NCBI GenBank assembly: GCA_013396995.1
Contig: VWZP01010576.1
Location: 738,765-802,764, forward strand
Length of the DNA stretch: 64,000 nt
DNA from: Dicaeum eximium
Taxonomy: Eukaryota; Chordata; Aves; Passeriformes; Dicaeidae
Reading direction: 5' to 3'
In this document: positions 49,101 to 61,100 of the stretch, one piece after another
Position numbering within the stretch: position 1 is the first letter of the stretch
How the letters are laid out: every line of letters begins with the position of its first letter
Translations under genes and position numbers: made by a program
Notes under the pieces: generated by a model
What the model was told of the DNA's origin: nothing
The model's database searches: none
What the model saw: the letters and a program-made list of their open reading frames with translations, nothing else

Positions 49101-52100
49101 ACTTCAAGCAAAGAAAAATACAGAAAAAAAAAAACAAGGAACAAAGCTTCCAGGTACAAGACCATTTTCACATCTACAGAAATTTAATGAGGAATGTATG
49201 TCCTTGTATGAGATAAAACATATGCACAAAATATTCTTTGTGTTTCATGGAAACAGAGTTTAGGGGGCATTTAAAGCCTAGAATTGCTGGGAATGAAGTC
49301 AAATAACTTCAGAACCAGAAATAAAAATAACTGGATCACAAACTTACTTTTTAACAACAAAGTGGATTTTGCCACGCCCACGGATGATTCTTTCAAGGCG
49401 TGGAATTCCAAACCATGTGGGGCTCCGGAAGGGGACTCCTTCTGGCAAGCCTTCAACGACCAAGCACTCAGGGTGTGATTCAAACACAGAATAGGGAACT
49501 TTCACAATCTCTGAAAGCCCCAGAGCTTCAGCTGAAAATAAAGATTAAAGGATATATTACAAACTGAAATGGGTGAATTTTATCTGAAGTAATTTTAAGA
49601 ATCTTGTCTTACAGAATCTCTACCACTCAAAGCTAACAAGCTCCCTGCAAAAAAAATAGAAATATTTAAATATATTTAAATAGATTCCCTATTATTTTCT
49701 GTGGAGTAACTGCAAATGGGAACTTGGCCCATCTTGTTACAGATAATATCTAACATAGGCCTGCAGTGCCTAATGTTGTATTTTGAGAACTTCTTTTGAT
49801 CCAAAAGCTTTTCTGCAATCATCTTGTCACACAGCTGGAAAAATTATGACCTAGGATGCTGTTATAAAAACATTTATGTCAGTTATAGGAAAGAGTAAGT
49901 AAAACATAGGTAAGAGGAGTCAAGATTTCCATATCTGTCCTAGTATACTTCTGATGCTTAAGTAAATACAGTAACATTTAAACAGAGGAGTTTTAAAATG
50001 CAGCAGCATTACAGAGCAGTTCATTTAGCATTTAACTTACCAAACTTCTCACTAAATATATCTTCTACTTCCTTTCTTAGCTTTGTGATCTTGGCATTCC
50101 AATCTTCTCTTGCTGAAAACCAGAAATAGATGTCAGAGAATCACCCAGCTCTAGGTACAGAGGTACATTTGAACATATTTCTTTCAACATAAGAACATGA
50201 AAACTAATAACACAATTACATCTGATTAGACAGGGACACACAATGAGTAATGATTATTAATAGCAGCTTAAATGATACACGTAATTACCTCTACATAATG
50301 AAAAATCTGTTTAAATGTAGTTACAAATTTCAAGCACTGACCCAAACAGAACAACTTGTTCTTCAGAGCCTTCAGATGCAGGAAGAAATTATTTTAGTGG
50401 TTCTTACAAAACTGGAACTAATTAATCATAGTGTATAATAACATTCTTTAGAGTAGAACATGAGGATTTAAAGAATGCTTTGCTAAACGTTTTGATATAA
50501 AAATATTCATCAGTCCTATTCTCTATTGTAAATAAAAGCCAATTACAGGAGTGCTAGCCAGTGCAGACAATTTGTAGCTTAGATAGAGAAGAAAGAAAAG
50601 GATGTCCAATAAAAAGCACTTTTTTTTTTTAACAAACAGCAAGCATTGTAGGCGTTTTGCATGGCATGGTTTTGGCAGCAGGGGGGTTACAGGGGTGGCT
50701 TCTGTGAGAAGCTGCCAGAAGCTTCTTCCATGCTCTGGTGGCTCCAAAGATGCACAAGCTGCTGGTCAAGGCTGGGCCTATTAGAAATGGTGGTAATGCC
50801 TCTGTGATAGAAGATTTAAGAAGGAAGATGAACAAAAAAAGTAGTGGTGCAGTTGTAGCTGCTGCCAGAGAAAAGCAGGGTGAGAACATGTGAGAGGAAC
50901 AACTATGCAGACACCAAGATCAGTGGAGAACAAGGGGGAGGAGCTGCTCCAGGTACCAAAGCCAAGGTACCCCTGCAGCCCCTGGTGCAGCCCAAGGAGA
51001 GGCAGCTGTGTCCCTGCAGCCACGGAGGGCATGGTGTTGCCAGATATTTTATAAGTTTCTTAGATGCAAACTTGCTGAGTTTTGCCTTCCATGGGAAAAG
51101 CTCACTTCTGAGCAGATTTCTGTAAAAACAAATCTTTGTGTGTGTGGTTTCAAGGACAAAGCTGCCTGGGCTGTTCTGTCTCCCACAGAGGACATGAGAA
51201 CTGTCTCTCTTTCTTAACCTATGAGGTGAACAGTTCTTATCTTGGAATTCTAAGCATTCGAGGAGTCTTGCACCAACCATGAAGGAGAAAGCATGTTAAC
51301 TCTGAATGTGGGCACCTATAGCCCTAAAGCCTTCTGAACAATGGAGTCATTTTAATAAACAATATAAGCCTTCTGATAATGGAGTCAAAGAGTCCTGATT
51401 CATCACCCCACTCGAGAAGCAATCGCAAGAGTATGGGAAGCAGAGATCCACCCACAGCCCATGGAGGAGCCCTGCCAGAGCAGGTGGATGCTTGGAGGAG
51501 GATGTGAGCCTGTGGGAGAGCCATGGAGAGAGGGGCCCTGCTCCCAGGCTGAAGCAGCGTGTCCTTGAAGGACTTGAAGCACCCCATGGAAAAGTGACTC
51601 ATGCACAGCAGTTTGAGGGGGGCTGCTGCCTGTGGGATGGGCTTGTGTTGCAGAGTCTGGGGGAGGAGTGGTGCTCATGAGATGGATGCATGTCACAGAA
51701 GTTCACAGAGAGCTGTCTCCCGTGGGAGGGACTCCACAGTGCAGCAGGGAAATGACTTCACTCCCTGAGCAGTGGGAGAAGCTACGGGTGAAGAACTGAG
51801 CATGGCCCCCCTTCCCTTGCACAGCTGGGGTATGAGGCAGAGCTGCAGGGAGGGAGGGCTGGGGGGAAGGTGTTTTTAAGGGTTAATTTTACTTCTCATT
51901 ATCCTGCTCTGATTTTTTTAGCAATAAATTCACTTTCTATCTCTAAGTTGAGCCTGTTTTGCCCGTGGTGGTATTTGATGAGGGATCTCTCCCAGTCTTT
52001 ATCACAACCTATGAACCCTTAGTTGTATTTTCTCTCCTCGGTCCAGCAACAGAGGGGAGTGAGTGAGCAGTGGGTGCCTGGCATCTGGCCAATGTCAACC

Positions 52101-55100
52101 CATGGCATCATACTTCTTCACTTTTCATTGCAAATGACAAATAACAATTAACTCTACTGAGCCAAACCGATTCCGAGCTGTAAAAGGCATGCAGGAACTA
52201 TAAAGAATTTTTTTGTTTCTAAATCATATTTTTGATTCATAAATTACCTATTCTGCTTATTTCTAGTGTCCTATACTTCTATGACAAGATGCATTAATAT
52301 TTTTTTTCAGTCTGCCATACTTATTTGATAGATTTCACAGGTATTTAACCTGCATGTGTTTTTATACTTATTCACATGTTTTGGTCCTAATGGCGAAGGA
52401 ATCAGACTGACTAATTTATTTTTAAAAATTGTTATTCACAAACTGTCTGTTGATGGCACAGGATTACTGTTTTCCAAAATGATAATAATTTGTGGAAATT
52501 TCTAAAATGATAATAATTTTTTTGCTTGAAAAAATCTAATATTCTTCAGCAACATTAAGTTGGTGTCTGCAGTAAGAAGATCCTTGGCCTTTGTCTGGCA
52601 AAGTGACTTTCACTGGCTCTAAGCCCAGGACAACATTTGCTAGGTTTATGTCTTTGACATTAGACCCTGGACCCCAGCAAGCATGGTGAGCACTGGTAAT
52701 TTCAGAATCACCTATAAATTAGTGAAAAATACAGTGAAGTAACTAGTACAAAAAAGGAAGTATTCTGTACATTCCAACAGACTGAGGTTTAAGAATCACC
52801 ATCATTACTCGCCTATTGTGCTGGTTTTGTATTAATTGATATTTGGTGAGGAGGGAAAAAGAGAGAAGAGTGATGGAGAGCCTTTGCCCCAGGGAAAGAA
52901 GATGATCTCTCCTTCCAGAGATAGATAAAGAGAACCTTTGCTCTTGAACAGCTTACTCTTAAAATAGTATCCCATAAGTTGACATAGCCCATAAACAGCT
53001 GTGGGAAAGCTGTGAAAGATGGGAGGGACTTCACAATTGCAGATTCCCAGGTGGCTGCTATTCGTGGAAATTAAAAGCCATGAGAGAACTGTTTTCTTGT
53101 GGAGAAGTCTCCTCAGCATGGCAAGAAAGACTGCTCTCCCTAAGTGAACTGAAGAAAGACTATTCTAGAGGTGATAGACTGACTGAATTGTTAGTGGGAA
53201 AGAAAAGGTTGTAGAAGGGGAGAAGTGTTCTGAAGGCTTTATTCTGATTCTTATTATTCTTTTAGTTTCTGTTAATAAAGTTTTCTTTATAGCCTTTTAA
53301 AGTTTTGAGCTTGCTTTGCACTCCTCCTAATCCCATCTCACAGCAGGGAATGAGTAAGTATATTCTAGTGGGTGCACTGGCATTTGGCCAGCACTGAACC
53401 CACCACATTAATGTGGAGCATTGGCTGGTAAATATCAAATTGGTGAACCAAAACCATTATACCTGTTCTTTCAGTAAGAGGATTTTATTAGCTGGGTTTT
53501 TTACTGCTGTCACTGGCACATGCTCTTACTAGTTGGAAGAAAACCCAAACTTGATGCTGCCTTTTCTTCCTCGACAAGAAAAACAGCCTTTTCTATTTAA
53601 CTACCCTCTTACTGAATATGAGGTTTTTCCTAAAAATCAAAAAAAATCCACAATACATTCTGATGATGTAAGGTGACTACTGCTTGAATGATTACTAAAT
53701 AATATGAAATCATATCCCTTCTTCTTATTTTTTTCCTCCAGCAAGCTAAAAACATAGGAAGGCCTGAATCTTGGCTTGTGTTCTTAATACATGCATATTC
53801 AGATTCCTAAAAAACCCAATGAGATCTGGATTGCACATTCCTGTAGTAAGAAAGCACCAAGACACTTCAATTTAGGACATTCAGAAATAAACCCAAACTG
53901 ATTCTTCTCCCTGTTAAAGGCACATCAAGCATTCAAGAAGTCCCAACAATTTCTTACCAACAGAGACCTGAAAGAGCCCAGGGTCACCTGTGAAATCCCA
54001 AGGGACTCCAGACCCTTGATTCAGGCCAGGACAGTAACTCCAGTCCTCTGGGGCTCTGAAGGTGACCCAGTCTAGTTATTGAAAGGCAGCTGGGACTCCA
54101 CCAGGATTTCCCAATCCAGGAAGCCATCCACATCCACAGTGATCAGTTTATTCCTTCCAACCCTCATGAAGAATATGCTAGCACACTCATCACACATGGG
54201 TTACTTCTTGGAAAATGCTGCATTGATCTAGATGCATTTCCCCATCAAACTCTTCCATTCCCACTTCCATTCCCACTGTCTTACCTCGAGTGTTTGACCT
54301 GGGCTGAGCACCTTCATTTGAAGCGTGAGTTAGCAGCTCTGGCCTGCAACCAGGACATAAATGATCTGCTTATTCTTGACATAAATTAAATACTACTACC
54401 TATTATGACATGAATTGAAGAGTTTGAGTTTTTCTATTATGTGTTTCATACTTGTCAACATGCTAACAGATATGCAAAACATATTCTGAAATATTAGTCT
54501 GGATTGCAAATGCCCACTTTACAATGCAGAATATCTAATTTTCCTGTCTGGTAACTAGAGACCAAATGCTTCATGACTTAATAAAACCAAGTGCTTGATT
54601 ACACATAGGGTGTGTGTTTGGACTCTTTCTTAAAAAACCCTCCAAGTTTAGACTTACCTTTTGATCACAAATTTTATTCTGTGTCCCACTTGAATTATTT
54701 GTTCAAGGCAAGGGATTCCATACCAGGAGGGACTCCTAAAGGGGACGTTGTCTGGCAGCCCTTCAACATAGAGGTCATCTGGATGAGCTTCAAATTTCTT
54801 GTATGGAACAGCTTTGGGCTCATTGCTCCCCAAAGCCTTGGCTGTTGGAACAAAATACTTCCAGTAACTGGACAGATTGGCCAATCAACCTTCATTAAAT
54901 GCTAGCTGATACCAATTCCTCAGGCTGTTGCAATTGTGATCTTAAAATGTAGAACAATGCAGGACATCTAAATCCAACAGAACCCAAGTCTCTGCACATT
55001 AAAAATGTAAAAAAATCGCCATATTGTATGATGTTGCTGTTGGGCAGTCACAATACCAGACTGGACTGCTCACTAGGGGATAATACATTTGTTTTCTCTA

Positions 55101-58100
55101 AAGTTGTTACTATGTTATACAGTATAATGAAAAATTTTATTCTAGGTCTTACAAAGTTGACTTTTTATTCATATTGGACAGAACATAAGAATTCACCCAA
55201 AAATGTTTTAATACTAATGATGATGATATTGCAGTAGATAAAAGTAAACAGCTGTTTTATTCACCACCAAAGGAAAAAAATCTGAATAGGAAGGAATCAA
55301 GAGCAATCAGAAGAGCTGTATATGTAAGACTTAAAATTCTTTTTAAACAATGAATTTACTTTGTATAAGCAGTAAATGAAAACATTCTTTTTCATGGAAC
55401 TTCCAGAATTTAAAATACTTGAAAAAAAAAATCTGAACAAATGTCTCATTCACACAGACGTTCAAAGGAAGGAATGAAAGCAACCTTTGAGAAATACAAA
55501 GCCATTAAGAAAAGAAGACAATAATACTGTACTTACCATACATTTTACAGAAAATTTGATCTACTGTCTTTCTCAGTTTGGTCACTTTGGCATGCCAGTC
55601 CTCTTTCGCTGTATTTGAGACTGACACAGAAGAAAACACACATTCCCTAATTATATTGGTTATATTTTCAGTTGTTCAGTTTATATGATGCATAATCATC
55701 CTGCATTTTCAGGTAAACACATAAATGCTGTGTGTAAGAAGTATGGATTAAATGTGGAACTAGAAAAAATGATCATAAAATAATGACAGAATACTAAAAC
55801 TGACAAAACTCCACTGAACCAGTGACATCACTCTTGCAACAAAATATACACAGTGTATCGCCCTGAAGAATTGCAATACTCTCCTCATCCACCTCCAAAC
55901 TGCAGATTCCACTTGGAGATGGGAGAAGTTTTTCAACAGTTTCATTTCCTGAAGAATTATCTTGATATTCAGTGCAGAATTAGGCATGCATATGGGATGA
56001 AAACTTGCTTTTAAGGGATCAAAGCACATACAATACAAATCACTTTTTGCTCCTGAGTATGTCTTTGTGACCAACAAGTGAAGCTTCTCAGTCTCAAAGA
56101 AGACATTGGCCAGCTGCCACACCATGAGTTTAGTCAGAATGCAAAGGCAATGACTTGTGTTCCATACTTGCACCAGACTGGGCTACCAGCATAAGCACTA
56201 GCTCACACTTCTGCAGCCATTCCTGAGACCCAGCTGGTCTGTCTTGCAGCCAGTATCAGTCTTCTCAGAGTTTCGGGACTGAGGCCATTCTGCAAAACCT
56301 TCCTGGACCAGCCTCCTTCCACAGGAATGCAAATGAAAATAATCTTTTCCTCTGCCAGTCAGAATACAGGTTCCATACTCATCCCATTCCTTTCCTGCTG
56401 GGGACACAAGCTATCAGGGCCTATGGACAGAGCAGGAATTGGACAAGCAGCTGAGAGAGCAGGGGCTGGTGCTCCATAGCTCTGTCTCCTGAGATGGCAG
56501 TGGACACAGGGAGCAGCAGAGGAGATAATGAGCTACTGGGAAAGAGGGAATCCAAACAGGAAGAAAACTGCAGGAAAGGAGGCTCAAACAGCTGCTGTCT
56601 CCTGTGTTCTCTGAGATGTTATTGACAGCTCCCAGGGATGCTGTCTTTTCTTAGAGAGGATGCAGAGGTCACACGTGTCTCTATCAAGTGATATCTAGTG
56701 AGGACAAGCCATAAAAGCAACTGTTCAGAGCCCTGTGCCATAGAAATTGGTTACCACTGGTTTTCTTAGCTACAGGGGTTTTCTGAGTTGAGCAATGTAC
56801 TTGCATTGCCTTCATAATCAGTACAACCATATTAAAAATTACTAAAACAACAGAAAAAAGCCTAATTTAAAAAGTGACATAACAGTCCAGTTAAGGATAA
56901 GGCTCAGTTACTAGTCTATCTACTATTTTTGTAATCAAATTTTGTGCTTGAAGGTACAGTAGGCTATTAAGACTCGATACACTAAGTTATACTTTTGGGA
57001 AAGTTTCATTCCTGCACACATGTTAAATAGATATCCTTATGGTACAACTGCTTTGCTTAGTTTAGATCCTTAATATTCACTTTAATACAGTCTTTGATAT
57101 ACTTTTTACAAATCAGTCTCTGAGTATATAATACACATAATGGTGCTGCATTAGTGCAAATACTACTGTCTATATGCTTGTGTTGTCTGAATCAAGGACT
57201 TCTCTGATATTACTAAAACTTCCCAGTTCAACCAGGCTGAGGTTGCCAGTTAGCATTTTGGAGTTGTGTGCAATCTGTTTGTAAACTGTTGTTTAGGGCC
57301 TACAGGCTTTTAACACTTGGTTTATTTGGACAATTAAAATATTCCCTGAAGCCCAAGAGACAACAGAATTCAACTGAAGAGAAAAACAAGTCTGGGAAAG
57401 GAATCTACCAACTAATGCCCATGCAAAAGTACTATTCTTTCAAAACTTGCTTTTTTCCATGCTAAACTTCTTTCTACAAACTTGAAGGGAAATTAGTTCA
57501 TGGATGCAATTCCTGTAGTCTTATTTTTACATGGTCATTTTTTCTACCTTTGAATGGGCTCAATGAAGACAAGACATATAAGAGCATGCATCTGCTGAAA
57601 AGCATTCCTGATGTGAAAAGTGGTTGGAATGCATTATCTTTGCACCACTATGTGCAAATGTAGCCCCATTATCCAAGGAAATCAGATCCTATAAATGTCA
57701 CTATGTTCACTGCTCTATTTCAGTTAATCTAATTTTGGAAGGTTCCATATACAAGCAATTATTCTGTGGTACAGACAGTTTCCCTATCCAGTACACTCTA
57801 TCCACTGTGGAAACTGATGCCTTTTCTCTGTATCTCAAGTCTGACACTTAGCTAGCTCATTGTTTTCCTTATGCCAAGCTGAATCAAATCCATTGGCAGT
57901 AACTCTAGCTTGGATAACCAATGGAAAACTATAGCTAAAGAAAATGTAAAATCAGAGCAATTGCTTGGAATGTATTATTAGTAAAAGCAAATTGTAGCTA
58001 CCACCAAGACTGACAAATAGGAATATCACACTGTGCTTGTACAACTCACTCATTTGAAAACCTACCTGCTGAAACTGTCTTGTTCACTGGAACTGGAACT

Positions 58101-61100
58101 GGTTCTGTGGAATTCAGAAGTTCAGGCCTGAAAGATTTAAGATACATGTTTCAACAGTGACAGACACACTGAGAAACTAGGCTCCAGCTCCAGCCTCAAG
58201 TTACTACTTACTGAAGCATCAAAACCAAAAAACCTCCCAGGGGACATCATGATCCCCAGCACTAAATTCCAACTAACACCCAAGTATCATAAGAGCTGGC
58301 TGGAACCCTACTGACCAAACATTTTTCATGCCAAATACCCATATCTGCTGGAGCTGTAACATTTCATGGTGACATACAGGTTCCATTCAACTTACCTCTG
58401 AGTTCTGAGATACACTTAATCAGAAACAAAGATCCAAATTAAAAATTGAATCTTTAAAGAAGTAAACTTCAAAGCAGACACTTCTGTTTCCAAAATATAT
58501 CTAATTTTATCCACAGCTGAAGAAACAAAAAATTAAACATTTTGATGTTTCCCACAGAGCCAAACTAGATTTTAAGATGCTCTGGTTACACATTTCAAAA
58601 TCAATGAACACCATAAATTAATTTCTGTTGACAACTAAGACATATTTGACAAAAGCAGGTGCTAGCATTGCATAATTATTTAGATCTATGTATGATATCT
58701 GATTTTAAGTGAGACACAAGGTAGATATAAACTTCTTGCTCTTTTCTAGTTATCTGCAAGCACTAGGATGATGGAAACCAACCATGTTCCTCTCAAATGT
58801 AAGCAACTAGCACCCATGGTAAAGGCAGCATGCACAGAGGCAGGGGCTGCCACTATCCCAAATTCTGAGCCTGACCATTGCAATCAGCAGATTCCTGTCC
58901 ATTTCAAAAATTCTTGGATTAGGCCCTACACCACTGAACACAGAAAAACATCAGCTGTTACTCACTGAAACTTTCTTTAAACTTCAATCAGTCTCCATCT
59001 GAGGTCTCCTTCATGTACACTACCTGATGTACCTCCAGACACATCAAGGACACACATCCAACTAAACCACAGGAGCAATCTGTTGGCCTCAAGCTTGCCC
59101 TGGGAAATGCTTTATACAAATACAGCCATAGACACTTTGATTTAACATTCCAGCAAATTTTTAAAAAAGCATAAGCTGAAATTAGGCCAGGATCCTCAAA
59201 TAGGATCAAATATGCCAAAGTCAATGGCTTTCAACATGCACTGCAGAGATCTGAACTGTACAAAGAGCTCTGCCCCTGACAAGAAGTCCATAATATTGAA
59301 GAAATCTGTCCAGAGATCTCTCCACCACCACTGTAAGTGGTCCACTGGTCTGATAAGCTGAATGTATCGAAATGAACATCAACTAAAAACTACTCATTAG
59401 TACTGTAAATTGATATGCCAGTAGAAACCAGTTTGGAATTCCTTGAAAAGAAATGAAGCGAAGTGGAACCAGCAGAAAACAGTGAGTAATGCAGAGACAA
59501 AAATGAAAAACTCCTTACTTTTTAATCACAAAGCGGATCCGGTTCTTGGCTAGAAGTATCCTCTCCAGCCGGGGAATGCCGTACGTGGCTGGACGTCTGA
59601 AGGGAATCCCTTCTGGCAGCCCTTCCACACATAAGTCTTCTGGATGTGTCTGGAAGACTGTGTATGGGACAGAAACTGGACCCTCTGCTTTTATAGCTTC
59701 AGCTTTAAGGAAAAAGGAGAATAAAAACATTAGATTAGCTTGTGGCTCTACTCAATTACCTGTTTGATATCACCCTGATAAACATTATAATTAGCCTACA
59801 GGCAATAACTCCTCAGCACATTTAAACATGCAAGCATTCATGTTGTGAGGGACTTTGTTTAATAGCAAAATCACTTTGATTCACAGTAAACAAGCTGCAG
59901 CCCTGCATTCATATGCCCCTCCCTGCAACATGCTGGCAGCTCAGAAGCAGCAACACCAACACCAGCACAATTCAGTGGGTGCCAGAAAGACACACAACTA
60001 ACTGGAGGTTGACATTGTGGGGCTGGGGTTCCCCAGGCAACCCCAGAATTCCCATCTGCCACTAGAACTGCTTCATAAACTCCTTCCTTCCCAGGAGGGT
60101 TTGCTGCCATTATCCCTCTGTGTGAGGTTGGTTATGGTGGCTGGCATCTTGGGAAAGGCAGGGCATACCCCACCATTCTGGATTTTCCATTGTTGTCATG
60201 GACTTCCAGACATTTAGCAATTTTGTATTTAATGATTATTTACTCTTACTTTTTGCCTGTTGCTGTTTTGCTTGTTATTAGACTGCTATTTTTTCACTTA
60301 CACCTACTAGTAAGTGCAGTATTGCTGGAAAGGGATTGGTTAATACCGTAAGGGGAGGCAACTCATTCCATAATGTGTACCTCTTAAATTGTCTTAAACC
60401 AACTTAATTTCGTTAAACCAACTTTGCTACGTGCAAACATCAAAATCAAAATTAAAGCAATTTACTACTAATTATGCTCCTTTCTAGAGCAATTAAAATA
60501 CAGTGAATCAGATTCTGAATTACTGTATTACCTTGGTGCAAGTTGCTTTCAGCAGGCTATTTAAATGTCAGATGATAGTCACATCCCAAACATGTAGTAA
60601 CTCCAAATCACAAGGTCTACTCTGAAAGCACTTCCACTTTTTGTGGCAGAGGCACACCAGCATTTATTTTTAAATCTTTGCTGATGCTGTTGCAGTTTGT
60701 GATATGTAGTCACAAAACATATCTAAGTGCAGCATTTGGAGACAAATTCCAAAGTCTAACACATCTGCTGCTTTTTCTTTCCATGAGCCATTAACATATA
60801 TAATTTTTGCTTCACTACAAAACAATCATAATCAAAAATGAACAATCAATGAGTAGCAGACTCTCCTCAGTGCCATTCTAAAGATTCTTTCACTTAAGGA
60901 CTCAGTGTCATTGCAGAGAAAAGGACAGCTCTCTCAAATGTGGGTGCCCAAGATACATGAGCATGCAGGTACTCCAGGAGACTGGGCACAATTTAAAAAA
61001 ATCAAGTTTCACACTTCGGTGCCAAACACAGATATCCCATTTTGAAATTACTCTGCTCATCAAAAAATCTACTTTCCTCAATTTTATGTCTTCTAATAGT

